From contig CAVOTL010000007.1 in NCBI GenBank assembly GCA_963699345.1, positions 682,001 through 746,000 on the forward strand: a stretch of DNA of 64,000 nt, given 5' to 3'. Positions 7,862 through 16,434 of the stretch are shown piece by piece. Below the pieces are notes generated by a model. That model did no database searches. It was not told where the DNA came from and saw nothing but the letters and a program-made list of their open reading frames with translations. The DNA is from Bog-756 sp963699345. GTDB lineage: Bacteria; Actinomycetota; Acidimicrobiia; Acidimicrobiales; RAAP-2. Each line of letters begins with the position of its first letter. Position 1 is the stretch's first letter. Position numbers and translations under genes: made by a program.

Positions 7862-8842
7862 TCACCCGGCGACCGTGGCCGGAACCACCCGGTCGACCAC
7901 GGTGCGCAGGTACCGCCATCCGACCTCGGGGGGCAGTCCGCCGATGAGCGGGTGCAGTTGGAGCGGGGTCCCCCCGCGGACGAGGTCGACCGCCTCGTCC
8001 ACCGTGACGATGCGGTGGCTCGTGTCCTCGGCACGGAGCTCGTCGGCCGTGGTCGCCGAGGAGATCGATGCGCTGTGGGGCGCGCCCTCGTTGAGCGCCG
8101 CGTACATGGTGACGTCGTGCATCAGGTACGGGCCGAGCTCCTCCCAGGCGAGGTCGACGTCCTCGGCCACGAACAACGCCGTGGTCGTGTCGTCATCGGG
8201 TAGCAGGCACATGCCGGGCTCGTGGCCGTGGGCCGCCTCCGCCTCGCGGAAGGCGGGCTCGAGCGCCGGATCGGAGCGCTGGGCGAGGAATCCGAGGCCG
8301 TGTCGGCCGGCCCGTCGAGCCGCGGCCACACTGCCACCCCCCCAGGCCACCGGCGGACCGCCCGGGGTGAACGGCGTCGGGGTGACCCGGACGGTGCGGC
8401 CGGCGAACTCGAACGGGGCTCCCGACTTGGCCGCCAGCAGGACGCCGAGGTGCTCCTCGGCGATGGCCCCCCGTCGGTGGAAGTCGACATCGTGCATCTC
8501 GTACTCCTCGGGCCGGTAGCCGATGGCCGCCACATAGCTCACCCTTCCCCGGCTCAGGATGTCGATCACCACCATGTCCTCGGCCAGGCGGACGGGATGG
8601 TAGAGCGGCAGGACCACCGCGGCCACCATGATCGGCAGGGTGGTCGTCCGCGCAGCCATGGCGGCGGCCAGGACCAGGGGCGACGGCAGATAGCCGTCGC
8701 TCATCCCGTGGTGCTCGCACAGGATGGCGGCGAGCGCCCCGCGTCCGTCGGCCCACGCCGCCATCTCGAGCGCCGCCTCGTAAAGGTCCGCGGCCGGGGC
8801 ACCGATCGCCGGCGCCCGCATGTCGAACCGCATGGTGAACAC
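7862..8842 (-). CDS. LLM-class (luciferase-like) flavin-dependent oxidoreductase
   Basis: A 326-residue TIM-barrel protein of the bacterial luciferase-like monooxygenase family, which use reduced F420 or FMN. The family-typical stretch VVIDILSRGRVSYVAAIGYRP lies near residues 90-110, and a Gly-rich GGGSVAAARRAGRHGLGF segment in the middle fits cofactor phosphate binding. Substrate unknown. The start is GTG at 8842 with GAGGAG 3 bases upstream; an ATG at 8833 (12 bases from the same site) is an alternative. It is divergent from the ABM-domain gene, with a 166-bp shared promoter region. Confidence 0.85.
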   Translation of the reverse strand: MFTMRFDMRAPAIGAPAADLYEAALEMAAWADGRGALAAILCEHHGMSDGYLPSPLVLAAAMAARTTTLPIMVAAVVLPLYHPVRLAEDMVVIDILSRGRVSYVAAIGYRPEEYEMHDVDFHRRGAIAEEHLGVLLAAKSGAPFEFAGRTVRVTPTPFTPGGPPVAWGGGSVAAARRAGRHGLGFLAQRSDPALEPAFREAEAAHGHEPGMCLLPDDDTTTALFVAEDVDLAWEELGPYLMHDVTMYAALNEGAPHSASISSATTADELRAEDTSHRIVTVDEAVDLVRGGTPLQLHPLIGGLPPEVGWRYLRTVVDRVVPATVAG

Positions 8843-9008
8843 CGGCTCCTCAGTTCCTCGGGGAATCGGGTCGGCGCCGGTCGTACCGCCGCGTCACGGG
8901 CCGCCGCGGTGGGGCTCCGCCGCCGGGCCGGCGACCACCCGGGTGAGCCGGTGGTCGCGGCGCTACACTCCCGTCGTCCGTGACCCCCGAGACCGTAAGG
9001 ACACCCGC
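8843..9008. promoter_or_regulatory. divergent promoter region, luciferase-like / ABM genes
   Basis: The spacer holds a TACACT -10-like box at 8964-8969 for the plus-strand ABM gene and AAGGA at 8997-9001 as its ribosome site. No palindromic operator stands out. Confidence 0.4.
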
Positions 9009-9317
9009 GTGATCTTCATCGTCGTGAAGCAGAAGGTTCGATCCAAGTTCGCGGACGACTGGATGGAGTTGGTCGCCGACTTCACCGCCGCCACCCGGGC
9101 GGAGCCGGGAAACATCTGCTTCGAGTGGTCCCGGAGTCTCGACGATCCGACTGTCTACGTCCTGATCGAAGCGTTCACGGACGCGGCGGCCGGCGAGGCG
9201 CACGTCCAGTCCGAGCACTTCAAGACGGCCAGCGCGCAGTTGGGCAACTGGCTCGCCGCCGTCCCCGAGATCGTCCATGTCGAGGCGCCGGGCGACGGGT
9301 TCGCGCCGATGACCTGA
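9009..9317 (+). CDS. antibiotic biosynthesis monooxygenase (ABM)-domain protein
   Basis: A 102-residue single-domain protein with the ferredoxin-like ABM fold: IFIVVKQKVRSKFADDW at the start, the PGNICFEWSRS strand and the SEHFKTASAQL helix. Members act as cofactor-free oxygenases or as quinol/aldehyde detoxifiers, usually as dimers. The GTG at 9009 is the start because TAAGGA lies about 8 bases upstream and the family N-terminus begins exactly there. Neighbouring flavin and 2-oxoglutarate oxygenases suggest a role in the same oxidative catabolism. Confidence 0.88.
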   Translation: MIFIVVKQKVRSKFADDWMELVADFTAATRAEPGNICFEWSRSLDDPTVYVLIEAFTDAAAGEAHVQSEHFKTASAQLGNWLAAVPEIVHVEAPGDGFAPMT

Positions 9318-9331
9318 GGACGACGGCCGAC

Positions 9332-9350
9332 TCCCCCGGGGCCCGGGGCG
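9332..9350. terminator. GC hairpin between convergent genes
   Basis: CCCCGGG (9334-9340) and CCCGGGG (9342-9348) are complementary and sit in the 37-base gap between the ABM gene and the convergent carboxymuconolactone-decarboxylase-like gene. It is symmetric enough to act on both strands; there is no T-tract. Confidence 0.3.
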
Positions 9351-9354
9351 GGCG

Positions 9355-9939
9355 TCACGGAGACGTTCGGTCACGCAGGTCGTCATCGAGCTCGACGTCG
9401 AACGTCCGGAACGCCATGGCCAAGAGGTCGTACGCGCCGACGGTGAAGACGACGTCCATCAGCTGCTGGGTGTCGAGCTCGGCGGACAGGGTCGACCACG
9501 TCGGGTCGGAGAGCCGGGCGTCACGCACCAGCTCGTCCGCCGCCGTCAACAGGGCGGACTCGAACGGCGACCACCCGGGATCCGTCGGTCCCGACCGGAC
9601 CCGGTCGAGCTCGTCCGCGGTGATGCCGGCGTCCCCGGCCAGCACGGCGTGCTGGGCCCACTCGTAGTCGGCGTCCCGCAGCACGGCCACCCGCAGCACG
9701 AGGAGCTCGCGTTGGCGGGGGGTGATCGTGGACGCGAACAGGACGTGGCCGTTGAAGTGGTGGTACGCGGTCGTGAGCTCCGGGTGGTGGGCGAGCAGAC
9801 CGAGCGCGTTGAACCCCTTCGGCCGCGACGGGTCGCGCGACGGGAAGGCGTACCGCGGATGGGGCGGCCGGAGCGCGGCGAGGGCGTCGGCCATCTCCGG
9901 CGGCCACGAACGGGGAGGGAGCGGATCGACCCGGCCCAT
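9355..9939 (-). CDS. carboxymuconolactone decarboxylase / AhpD-like protein
   Basis: A 194-residue all-helical protein with one CMD domain; the core TPRQRELLVLRVAVLRDADYEWAQH is typical. The CxxC of peroxidase AhpD proteins is missing: the equivalent place reads DADYEWAQH, so thiol peroxidase activity is unlikely and a hydrolase, decarboxylase or binding role is more likely. It begins 1 base after the SDR stop, so SDR, CMD and the upstream TauD gene form one operon. Confidence 0.88.
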   Translation of the reverse strand: MGRVDPLPPRSWPPEMADALAALRPPHPRYAFPSRDPSRPKGFNALGLLAHHPELTTAYHHFNGHVLFASTITPRQRELLVLRVAVLRDADYEWAQHAVLAGDAGITADELDRVRSGPTDPGWSPFESALLTAADELVRDARLSDPTWSTLSAELDTQQLMDVVFTVGAYDLLAMAFRTFDVELDDDLRDRTSP

Positions 9940-9940
9940 G

Positions 9941-10726
9941 TCAGGTGTTACGCCCGCCGTTGACGCCGAACACCTGTCCGGTGATGTACGACGCCTCCTC
10001 GGTCACCAAGAAGGCGGTGGCGGCGGCGATGTCGGCGGGCTGCCCGATGCGCCGGACCGGGGTTCGCTGCTCGTGCTCCTCGACGGGGCCGCCGAGCCGG
10101 CCCTTCGCCTCGTTGGCCCGGAGCATCGGCGTGTCGATGAACCCGGGCGGGATGGTGTTGACGGTGATCCCCTTGGGCCCGAACTCGAGGGCGAGGGACT
10201 TCGTCAGCCCGATGACGGCGGCCTTCGACGAGACGTACGCGGCCATGTAGGGCTGACCGCCCTGGGCACTCGAGGACGAGATGTTGACGATGCGGCCCCA
10301 GCCGGCGTCCAACATGTGGGGGATCACGACCTGGCAGCAGTGGTAGGTGCCCGTGAGGTTGACCGTGTGCACCCGCTGCCAGGTGTCGAGGTCGATCTTG
10401 AGGAAGGGCCCGAACTGCTCCAGCCCCGCGTTGTTGACCAGGATCGTGGGTGCGCCCAGGCTCTCGGCGACGTGGGCGACGGCTGCCTCGACCGCGGTCC
10501 GGTCCGTCACGTCGGCCTCGACGCCGACGGCGGTGCCCCCGGCGGCGGTGATGGCTCCCACGGCTTCGTCCGCCGAGATGGTGTTGCGGTCCAGGACGCC
10601 GACGGCGGCGCCGTCGGCGGCGAGCCGGACGGCGATGGCCAGTCCGATCCCCGATCCCCCGCCGGTCACCACGGCCACCTTGCCGTCCAGCCGCCGGGGG
10701 TCACCCGACGCGCCGGCATCGCTCAC
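9941..10726 (-). CDS. SDR-family NAD(P)-dependent oxidoreductase
   Basis: A 261-residue classical short-chain dehydrogenase. The cofactor motif TGGGSGIG is at 21-28, NNAG at 98-101, the catalytic Ser in the NISSSSAQ strand and Y164-x3-K168 in AYVSSK. The IPPGFIDTPM segment is typical of FabG-like enzymes. It probably oxidises an alcohol made by the neighbouring oxygenases. The ATG overlaps the TauD stop in ATGA, so translation is coupled. Confidence 0.92.
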   Translation of the reverse strand: MSDAGASGDPRRLDGKVAVVTGGGSGIGLAIAVRLAADGAAVGVLDRNTISADEAVGAITAAGGTAVGVEADVTDRTAVEAAVAHVAESLGAPTILVNNAGLEQFGPFLKIDLDTWQRVHTVNLTGTYHCCQVVIPHMLDAGWGRIVNISSSSAQGGQPYMAAYVSSKAAVIGLTKSLALEFGPKGITVNTIPPGFIDTPMLRANEAKGRLGGPVEEHEQRTPVRRIGQPADIAAATAFLVTEEASYITGQVFGVNGGRNT

Positions 10727-11553
10727 TGGATCGGCTCGTCGCCGGCGAAGGTGGTGCGGTGCATGTCCCGGGGCGAGCCCGGGTCGTAGGGCAGGGCCCG
10801 GTGCAGCACCCCGCGGTTGTCCCAGACCACCACGTCACCGACCTGCCACTCGTGCCGGTACACCCGGTCCGGGGTGGTGGCCCGGGCGAGCAGCTCGTCG
10901 AGCAGGGCCCGGCTCTCGGCCGGGTCCATGCCCACGACGTAGTCGGCGGTGGCGCCCAGCACGAGCGACTTGCGGCCCGAGCGGTGGGTCCACACCAGCG
11001 GATGCTCCTTGGCCGGCCGCTGGCGCATCATCTCGAGGGCCTCGGGGGACGGGTTCGGGTTCTGGAGGCGCTGGGACGCCTCGATGGTGTGGACCACGCG
11101 GAGCGACTCGCAGCGCACCTTCTCCTCGTCCGACAGGTCCTCGTAGGCCTGGTACGAGCTGGCGAACTCCGTCTCGCCCCCCGAGTCGGCCACCGCATGG
11201 GCGCTGAGCATGGTGGCCATGATGGGGATGTCGTCGGTGCACCCGTCGATGTGCCAGTCGAAGGTCCCCTTCAGGTACGCCGCGGCCGGGTTCTTGCCCG
11301 GGTCGAGCGTCACCAGGAAGATCTCGGGGTTGTCGCCCCGTCCGAGCTTCTCGACGGTCCCGAGCTTGCGGCTGAACGCCACCTGGGCCTCGTCGTCGAG
11401 CTTCAGCCCCCGGAAGACGAGGGCACCGTTGGCCTCCAGGGCGTCCAGCGTGGCCCCGGGGAGGGAGTCGTCGTTGATCAGTTGGTCACGGTCGACGCCT
11501 TCCACCAGTGCGCCCACCGTCGGTGTCAGCTTCTCGGTCTTCAGCACGGTCAC
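10723..11553 (-). CDS. TauD/TfdA-family Fe(II)/2-oxoglutarate dioxygenase
   Basis: A 276-residue oxygenase of the TauD/TfdA family. The metal triad is H101-x-D103 (DWHIDG) with distal H251 (NRGVLHRA); Arg residues near 262-266 would bind 2-oxoglutarate. These enzymes hydroxylate next to a leaving group (sulfonate, aryloxy) or on amino acids. The GTG at 11553 is chosen because AGGGG lies 7 bases before it. A TAGAGT box at 11622-11617 (minus) is a candidate -10. It is the first gene of the TauD-SDR-CMD operon. Confidence 0.9.
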   Translation of the reverse strand: MTVLKTEKLTPTVGALVEGVDRDQLINDDSLPGATLDALEANGALVFRGLKLDDEAQVAFSRKLGTVEKLGRGDNPEIFLVTLDPGKNPAAAYLKGTFDWHIDGCTDDIPIMATMLSAHAVADSGGETEFASSYQAYEDLSDEEKVRCESLRVVHTIEASQRLQNPNPSPEALEMMRQRPAKEHPLVWTHRSGRKSLVLGATADYVVGMDPAESRALLDELLARATTPDRVYRHEWQVGDVVVWDNRGVLHRALPYDPGSPRDMHRTTFAGDEPIQ

Positions 11554-11671
11554 GCGTGGTCCCCTTTTCTCGGATCGGTCTTTCAGGTCGTTGTCGCTGC
11601 TGTTCCTGTAACGCACACTCTACCTATACGTGAACATCGTTTCCGCGCCGAGGCCGGTGCCGTCCACGACG

Positions 11672-12062
11672 TCAGTCGATGAACTCCGCCGTACGACGGT
11701 GGAAGCGCCAGGTCCCCTCCGAACGATGGAGGACGTCGTAGTACCGGCCGACGAGCTGCACCGACCATCCGTCCTTCCCCTTCAGGAGGAACAGGACGTC
11801 GCTGGCGGCGCGCGCCTCGTCGTCGTGCCAGTCGGTCACGTGGGTGTTCACGACGACGTGACGCTGGGGCCGTCGGGGGGTCCACTGGGCGAACGCCGCG
11901 TCGCAGCGCGTCGTGGCCCTCGTGGGTCCCCAGGCCCGGGATCTCACAGCAGCCGTCCGGGCAGAAGGTGGCGACGATGTCGTCGGTCCTTCCGTCGTCC
12001 AACGCGTGGGCGTAGGCGGCCAGCGTGGCCCGGATCCCCTCGGCGGCATCTGCGTAGTCCAT
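11672..12062 (-). pseudogene. NTF2/SnoaL-like protein, interrupted by a frameshift
   Basis: Two adjacent frames on the minus strand give one NTF2-like protein of about 129 residues. The first runs from ATG 12062 (MDYADAAEGIRATLAAYAHA... GTHEGHDALR). The second ends at 11672 (RHVVVNTHVTDW ... FHRRTAEFID). They join near 11892-11896 if one base is skipped in CTGCGACGCGGCG, reading DALR then AAFAQW. Without the shift the first frame runs out of family character to 11583. Related small proteins are beta subunits of ring-hydroxylating oxygenases or SnoaL-like cyclases. It lies 31 bases after the Rieske gene, probably co-transcribed. A sequencing error is possible. Confidence 0.7.
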
Positions 12063-12093
12063 GGTCGTGCGTCTCTCCGGTCGGTCGTCGTAC

Positions 12094-13458
12094 TCAGAGG
12101 CCGAGGTCGACGACCGGGCGCTCGAGTGGGTTCAGGTTGATCTGGCGCAGGGCCGGCAGCAGCCGCTCGTAGGGGAGGCCGGCCAGGAATCCGTCGACGG
12201 TCCGTTCGAAGTTGGCCACCCCGCCCTCGATCCCCTCGGACAGCCGCATGTACTCGAAGCTCCTGGCGTGGAGGCCGCGCTGCTGGCGGGGCAGGTTGGA
12301 GAAGTCCTGGATGGGGATCGGCGGCACCCGCGGATCGTCGTGGTCCCACGGCTCGGGAGGGGTGGGAGGCTCCCCGGACGAGTTGCGGGGGAACCGGGTC
12401 AGCGACCAGATCTCCATCAGCGTCTCCTCGGGACCGAGCGGTCGGAACCGGTAGGACGAGGCGCTGGAGTACATCGGCAGCACGTAGAAGTGCGGGAAGC
12501 AGTAGCCCATGGGCTCGTTCAGCCCGGCCTCCTCCAGCTCGTTGAGGTCGGGGATGTCACACCCCCGGTCGCGGTGCCACGCCACCACGGCGTCGTTCAG
12601 CGTCCGCTGCCAGGTGGCCAGGGCCAGGGTCGGGTCGGCCGGCAGTTCGATGTCGCGCAGCGTCTCGGCGACCTCCACGTCGTTGGCGTGGACCATGCCG
12701 GCCATGCCGTCGCTCATCGTCCGGAGGTAGTGGAGCTCGGACTCGACGAACGTCCGGGGGTCGAACGTGGTCGGGTCCCGCGGCGGATAGCGCCCGGGGA
12801 TGACGAGCTGGGGGTGCGTCTCGATGACGTGGTACTGCTCGAGGAATGCCTCTTCGGCCAGCTTCCAGTTCACCGGGAGCCGGAACGAATACCACCATTC
12901 GGCCCGCAACGACTCCATCTTCCAGGCGTCGAGGGTGGTGGCGAACGGTTCGATGCACTGGCGGAGCGGAGGGGCGTCGGGGTCGAGGTTGATCCACGCG
13001 CACCCGCCCCACAGCTCGCAGCGCACCGGGGTCAGGTCGATGTCACCCGGCCGCAGGTTGTGCTCCGAGAAGGTCCGGGCCTTCGAGACGAAGGTGTTGG
13101 TGCCGTCGGGCGCGTAGCACCAGCCGTGGAAGGGGCACACGAACCCGTTCTCGCACCTCCCCCGGCCCTCGGCCACCCGCACGCCGCGGTGGCGGCAGGC
13201 GTTCTGCAGGGCCCGGGCGCCACCGTCCTCGGTGCGGACCACGATGATCGACTGGTCCAGGATCTGGTACTCGGTGAAATCGTCGGGTTCGGGGATCTCC
13301 TCGAGCCGGCACGCCATCTGCCAGGTCCGCGACCACAGGTGGTCGACCTCGGCCTGGAAGAACTCCGGGTCGTAGTACCGCTCCTTCGGGATCCGGTCGG
13401 GCAGCTCCACGGCAAAGGGCACCGGGAGCCCCGACCGTCTCTGATCCGTGATCGCCAT
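12094..13458 (-). CDS. Rieske-type aromatic ring-hydroxylating oxygenase, large (alpha) subunit
   Basis: A 454-residue oxygenase. The Rieske 2Fe-2S site is C88-x-H90 with C108-x2-H111 (ACRHRG and CPFHGW). The catalytic domain has H210 and H215 in the EQYHVIETHP motif as ligands of the mononuclear iron; the Asp ligand was not pinned down. Such enzymes insert oxygen into aromatic or terpenoid rings using electrons from a reductase and ferredoxin, none of which is adjacent. The ATG at 13458 follows GGAGG at 5 bases; a GTG four codons upstream overlaps that site. TAGTAT at 13500-13495 (minus) and the 13498-13513 operator lie upstream. Confidence 0.93.
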   Translation of the reverse strand: MAITDQRRSGLPVPFAVELPDRIPKERYYDPEFFQAEVDHLWSRTWQMACRLEEIPEPDDFTEYQILDQSIIVVRTEDGGARALQNACRHRGVRVAEGRGRCENGFVCPFHGWCYAPDGTNTFVSKARTFSEHNLRPGDIDLTPVRCELWGGCAWINLDPDAPPLRQCIEPFATTLDAWKMESLRAEWWYSFRLPVNWKLAEEAFLEQYHVIETHPQLVIPGRYPPRDPTTFDPRTFVESELHYLRTMSDGMAGMVHANDVEVAETLRDIELPADPTLALATWQRTLNDAVVAWHRDRGCDIPDLNELEEAGLNEPMGYCFPHFYVLPMYSSASSYRFRPLGPEETLMEIWSLTRFPRNSSGEPPTPPEPWDHDDPRVPPIPIQDFSNLPRQQRGLHARSFEYMRLSEGIEGGVANFERTVDGFLAGLPYERLLPALRQINLNPLERPVVDLGL

Positions 13459-13497
13459 GTCGACCTCCACGCCTTCCCGTCCGAACCGCGTCGTATA

Positions 13498-13513
13498 CTA
13501 ACCGGTCGGTACA
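13498..13513. promoter_or_regulatory. TetR-type operator, copy 1
   Basis: CTAACCGGTCGGTACA; on the minus strand TGTACCGACCGGTTAG. It fits the palindromic consensus TGTACCG-N2-CGGTACA with a strong left half. It lies between the divergent Rieske oxygenase and flavin monooxygenase genes and overlaps the TAGTAT -10-like box of the Rieske promoter. Confidence 0.7.
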
Positions 13514-13584
13514 GACCCGAGAATGCGCTCGTGGCGGTGCCGATGTCTCCGATGACAGAGTGACTGGATGGACGCGGCACCACC

Positions 13585-15243
13585 ATGAACCACCTCGAAA
13601 CCACCTCCGACCACGGATCGACGGGACTCGACGCCGACGTACTGATCGTGGGAGCCGGCGTCACCGGCATCCACCAGCTGTACCTCGCCCGCGAGGCCGG
13701 CTTCAGCACCCTCCTCCTCGAGGCGGGTGGCGGGGTCGGCGGCACCTGGTACTGGAACCGGTACCCCGGGTGCCGGTTCGACTCCGAGAGCTACACCTAC
13801 GCCTACCTGTTCTCGAAGGAACTCTTCGACGAGTGGGAGTGGAAGGAGCAGTTCGCCGAACAGCCCGAGACGGAGCGCTACCTCAACCACGTGATCGACC
13901 GGTTCGACCTCCGCCGGCAGATCCGCTTCGACACCCGGGTCACGTCCGCCGCCTTCGACGAGCCGTCGGGATCGTGGACCGTCGAGACCGACGACGGGTC
14001 GGTGTTCCGGGCCCGGTACCTGGTGGCCGCCACCGGGGTGCTGTCGGTCCCCTACTACCCCGACGTGCCCGGACGCCGGGACTTCCGGGGTGAGTCGTAC
14101 CACACGGGCCAGTGGCCGCTGGACCCGGTGGACTTCGCCGGCAAGCGGGTGGCGGTGGTCGGCACCGGCTCGAGTGGCGTCCAGATCGCCCCGGTCATCG
14201 CCCCCGAGGTGGCGTCACTCACCGTGTACCAGCGGACCCCGGGGTGGTGCACCCCGCTGAACAACGCGCCGATCACCCCCGAGGAGCAGGAGCAGCTGCG
14301 GGCCGGGTTCGAGGCCATGCGCGAGGTCCTGAACACCTCGGTGGCCGGGTTCCTCCACCCGACCAACGAACGCTCCGCCTTCGAGGACTCGCCCGAGGAA
14401 CGTCAGGCGTTCTTCGAATCGATGTGGCGGAGCCCGGGCTTCTCCAAGCTGTCGAGCAACTACGCCGACGTGCTGTTCGACGACGCCGCCAACGCCGAGT
14501 GGTGCGAGTTCATCGCCGCCAAGGTCCGGGCCATCGTCCAGGACCCGGCCACGGCGGACCGGCTCATCCCCAAGGACCACGGCTACGGCGAAAAGCGGCC
14601 TCCGTTCGTGACCGGGTACTACGAGATGTTCAACGATCCGAAGGTCTCCCTCGTGGACCTCCGGGAGACACCGATCCTGCGGGTCACCGAGCACGGCATC
14701 GAGACGACCGAGGGCGAGACGGAGTTCGACATCATCGTGTGGGCCACCGGCTTCGACTTCGGGACCGGCGCCCTGCTGCGCATGGGCATCCACGGTACGG
14801 ACGGCCGGGCCCTCGCCGACCACTGGGCCGACGGCCCCAAGACGTTCCTCGGCATCCAGACGGCGGGCTTCCCCAACTTCTTCTTCCCGGGCGGCCCCCA
14901 TGCCGCCGCCGGCAACAACCCCCGGTACAACGGCGACCAGGTCGAGTTCATCACCGCCACGCTCGGGTACCTGCGGGAGCACGGCTACGACACGATCGAG
15001 GTCACCCCGGAGGCCGAGGCCCGCTGGACCGACATGGTGGACCGGGGGGCGGTCAACGCCTCGTTCACCCAGGCCAGCTACTACTTCGGCAACAACATCC
15101 CCGGCAAGCCGGTGAAGTACCTGCTGAACTCCGGTGGCCGGCCCAAGCTCTTCAAGGAGATCGCCCGGGTGGTGGACACCGACTACGCCGCCTTCCGGCT
15201 GTCGTCGTCGGCCTCAGACGGTGGCGACCGGCGTCAGGGGTGA
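13585..15243 (+). CDS. FAD-dependent Baeyer-Villiger-type monooxygenase
   Basis: A 552-residue class B flavoprotein monooxygenase. The FAD motif GAGVTG is at 23-28, the NADPH motif GTGSSG at 193-198, and between them F167-x-G-x3-H173-T-x2-W177 (FRGESYHTGQW), the Baeyer-Villiger fingerprint. The ATGfld-like WATGFDFGTGAL segment is near 390. Length and motifs match cyclohexanone/cyclic ketone monooxygenases, which turn ketones into esters or lactones with NADPH and O2. It is divergent from the Rieske gene. Its 3' end overlaps the convergent cyclase gene by 30 bases. Confidence 0.93.
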   Translation: MNHLETTSDHGSTGLDADVLIVGAGVTGIHQLYLAREAGFSTLLLEAGGGVGGTWYWNRYPGCRFDSESYTYAYLFSKELFDEWEWKEQFAEQPETERYLNHVIDRFDLRRQIRFDTRVTSAAFDEPSGSWTVETDDGSVFRARYLVAATGVLSVPYYPDVPGRRDFRGESYHTGQWPLDPVDFAGKRVAVVGTGSSGVQIAPVIAPEVASLTVYQRTPGWCTPLNNAPITPEEQEQLRAGFEAMREVLNTSVAGFLHPTNERSAFEDSPEERQAFFESMWRSPGFSKLSSNYADVLFDDAANAEWCEFIAAKVRAIVQDPATADRLIPKDHGYGEKRPPFVTGYYEMFNDPKVSLVDLRETPILRVTEHGIETTEGETEFDIIVWATGFDFGTGALLRMGIHGTDGRALADHWADGPKTFLGIQTAGFPNFFFPGGPHAAAGNNPRYNGDQVEFITATLGYLREHGYDTIEVTPEAEARWTDMVDRGAVNASFTQASYYFGNNIPGKPVKYLLNSGGRPKLFKEIARVVDTDYAAFRLSSSASDGGDRRQG

Positions 15244-16272
15244 GCCCACGATCCCGGGCAGCCGTAGCGGCGGCGCGGTGAGCAGGAACCGGCTACGCCC
15301 GTGCTCGCGCAGCCACCCGGCCAGTTCGTGCAGATACCACATCTCCCCCAGCGGGACGCCCAGCTTGAAGAGGCAGAGGTGGTGGATCGGCAGGAACGAG
15401 TGGCGGCTCGGGTCCCGATCGCGGCCCAGGAGTCCCTCGACCGCGTAGTTGTCGGCGACCAGGGCCGAGATCTGCGACTCGGCGATCCAGTCCAGCAGTG
15501 ACTCGTCGTGGGCGTCGAGGTAGCTGCACAGCGTGAAGATCTTGGCCGGGTCGGGACTGCGCTCGTATTCGAGGATCCGGGTGGCGAAGCCGGTGTGCAG
15601 CAGCAGCATGTCTCCCGGCTCCACGTGCACGTCGTCGGCGGCCATGATCTCCTCGAGCGTGGCCCGGTCCACCGCCGTCCAGTCGTCGCCCAGGTGGTGG
15701 GCCAGGTCGACCAGGACGCCCCGGCCCTGGACCCCGTGGTACGCCATGTGCTCGAGGCCGAGATGGCGGGCGAAGCAGCGGTGGGAGCCGCCGTCACCGG
15801 CGGCGTCGGACGTCGGACCGACGAGGTCGGTGCCGGCCCGGTAGCCGTTGTAGTACACCGCTTCCTCCACCCCGTCGCCGTCGGCGTCGAACTCGGCGCC
15901 GACGTGGGCGAGCGAGTCCCACTGCGTCGAGTACTGCAACGACAGGGTGACCGTGTCGTCGGCCCACACGTCGACGTACTTCGGGTCCCCGAAGTCCGGC
16001 ATCTCGCTCATGTGGATGTTGTAGAAGGTGTCGGCGTTCCCGTCCATGTCCTCGGTGGGAGCGAGGACCGGGGGATACCGGCGCTGGTTGAGGGCGTTGC
16101 CCCCGGGGTAGTCGAGCGGCAGGCTCAGGCAGAAGCTGATCCCGGCCTGCACCTCGCGGACGCCCTCGAGGACCTTGTCCGGGGTGACCAGATTGATGCG
16201 ACCCAGTTCGTCGTCGTCCCCCCAGTCGCCCCAGGTCGACCCGGGTGGGCGCTGCTGCCACCGCTTCGTCAT
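15214..16272 (-). CDS. cyclase-family (kynurenine formamidase-like) hydrolase
   Basis: A 352-residue member of the cyclase family (PF04199), metal hydrolases that open or deformylate amides and activated rings. STQWDSLAHVG is at the place of the usual HGGTHxD metal motif; many longer actinobacterial members also have QWDSLAH here. YHGVQGRGVLVDL, LLLHTGF and ADNYAVEG are other family stretches. It probably hydrolyses a lactone, amide or cyclic dione made upstream. The ATG at 16272 has AAGGAG about 10 bases before it. TACAGT (16333-16328, minus) inside the operator is the likely -10. Confidence 0.85.
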   Translation of the reverse strand: MTKRWQQRPPGSTWGDWGDDDELGRINLVTPDKVLEGVREVQAGISFCLSLPLDYPGGNALNQRRYPPVLAPTEDMDGNADTFYNIHMSEMPDFGDPKYVDVWADDTVTLSLQYSTQWDSLAHVGAEFDADGDGVEEAVYYNGYRAGTDLVGPTSDAAGDGGSHRCFARHLGLEHMAYHGVQGRGVLVDLAHHLGDDWTAVDRATLEEIMAADDVHVEPGDMLLLHTGFATRILEYERSPDPAKIFTLCSYLDAHDESLLDWIAESQISALVADNYAVEGLLGRDRDPSRHSFLPIHHLCLFKLGVPLGEMWYLHELAGWLREHGRSRFLLTAPPLRLPGIVGSPLTPVATV

Positions 16273-16329
16273 CGGTCCTGCTCCTTCCGGGCGATTCCGG
16301 TCCGCCCCGACCATCGGTACGCGTTGCAC

Positions 16330-16345
16330 TGTACCGACCGGTTGG
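16330..16345. promoter_or_regulatory. TetR-type operator, copy 2
   Basis: TGTACCGACCGGTTGG, identical over the first 14 bases to copy 1 read on the minus strand. It sits between the divergent cyclase and amidohydrolase genes and overlaps the TACAGT -10-like box of the cyclase promoter. Confidence 0.7.
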
Positions 16346-16355
16346 ATTAAGTTGC

Positions 16356-16389
16356 GAACGCGGTTCGCGTCCAGCGCGAAGCCGCGTTC
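16356..16389 (+). promoter_or_regulatory. strong 5' leader hairpin of the amidohydrolase gene
   Basis: GAACGCGGTTCGCG (16356-16369) pairs with CGCGAAGCCGCGTTC (16375-16389), a 14-bp stem with one bulged base and a 5-base loop, ending 45 bases before the amidohydrolase ATG. It is in the expected 5' untranslated leader and could act as an attenuator, a stability element or a second protein-binding palindrome. Confidence 0.5.
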
Positions 16390-16434
16390 CGGGATCAACG
16401 GGACGCACCCGGGTCCCGCCAGGAGGTCACCGTC

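Noticed and set aside
10845..10862. CCGGTACA half-site inside the TauD gene
   Set aside because: Only one half of the operator is present and it lies within a coding region away from any promoter.
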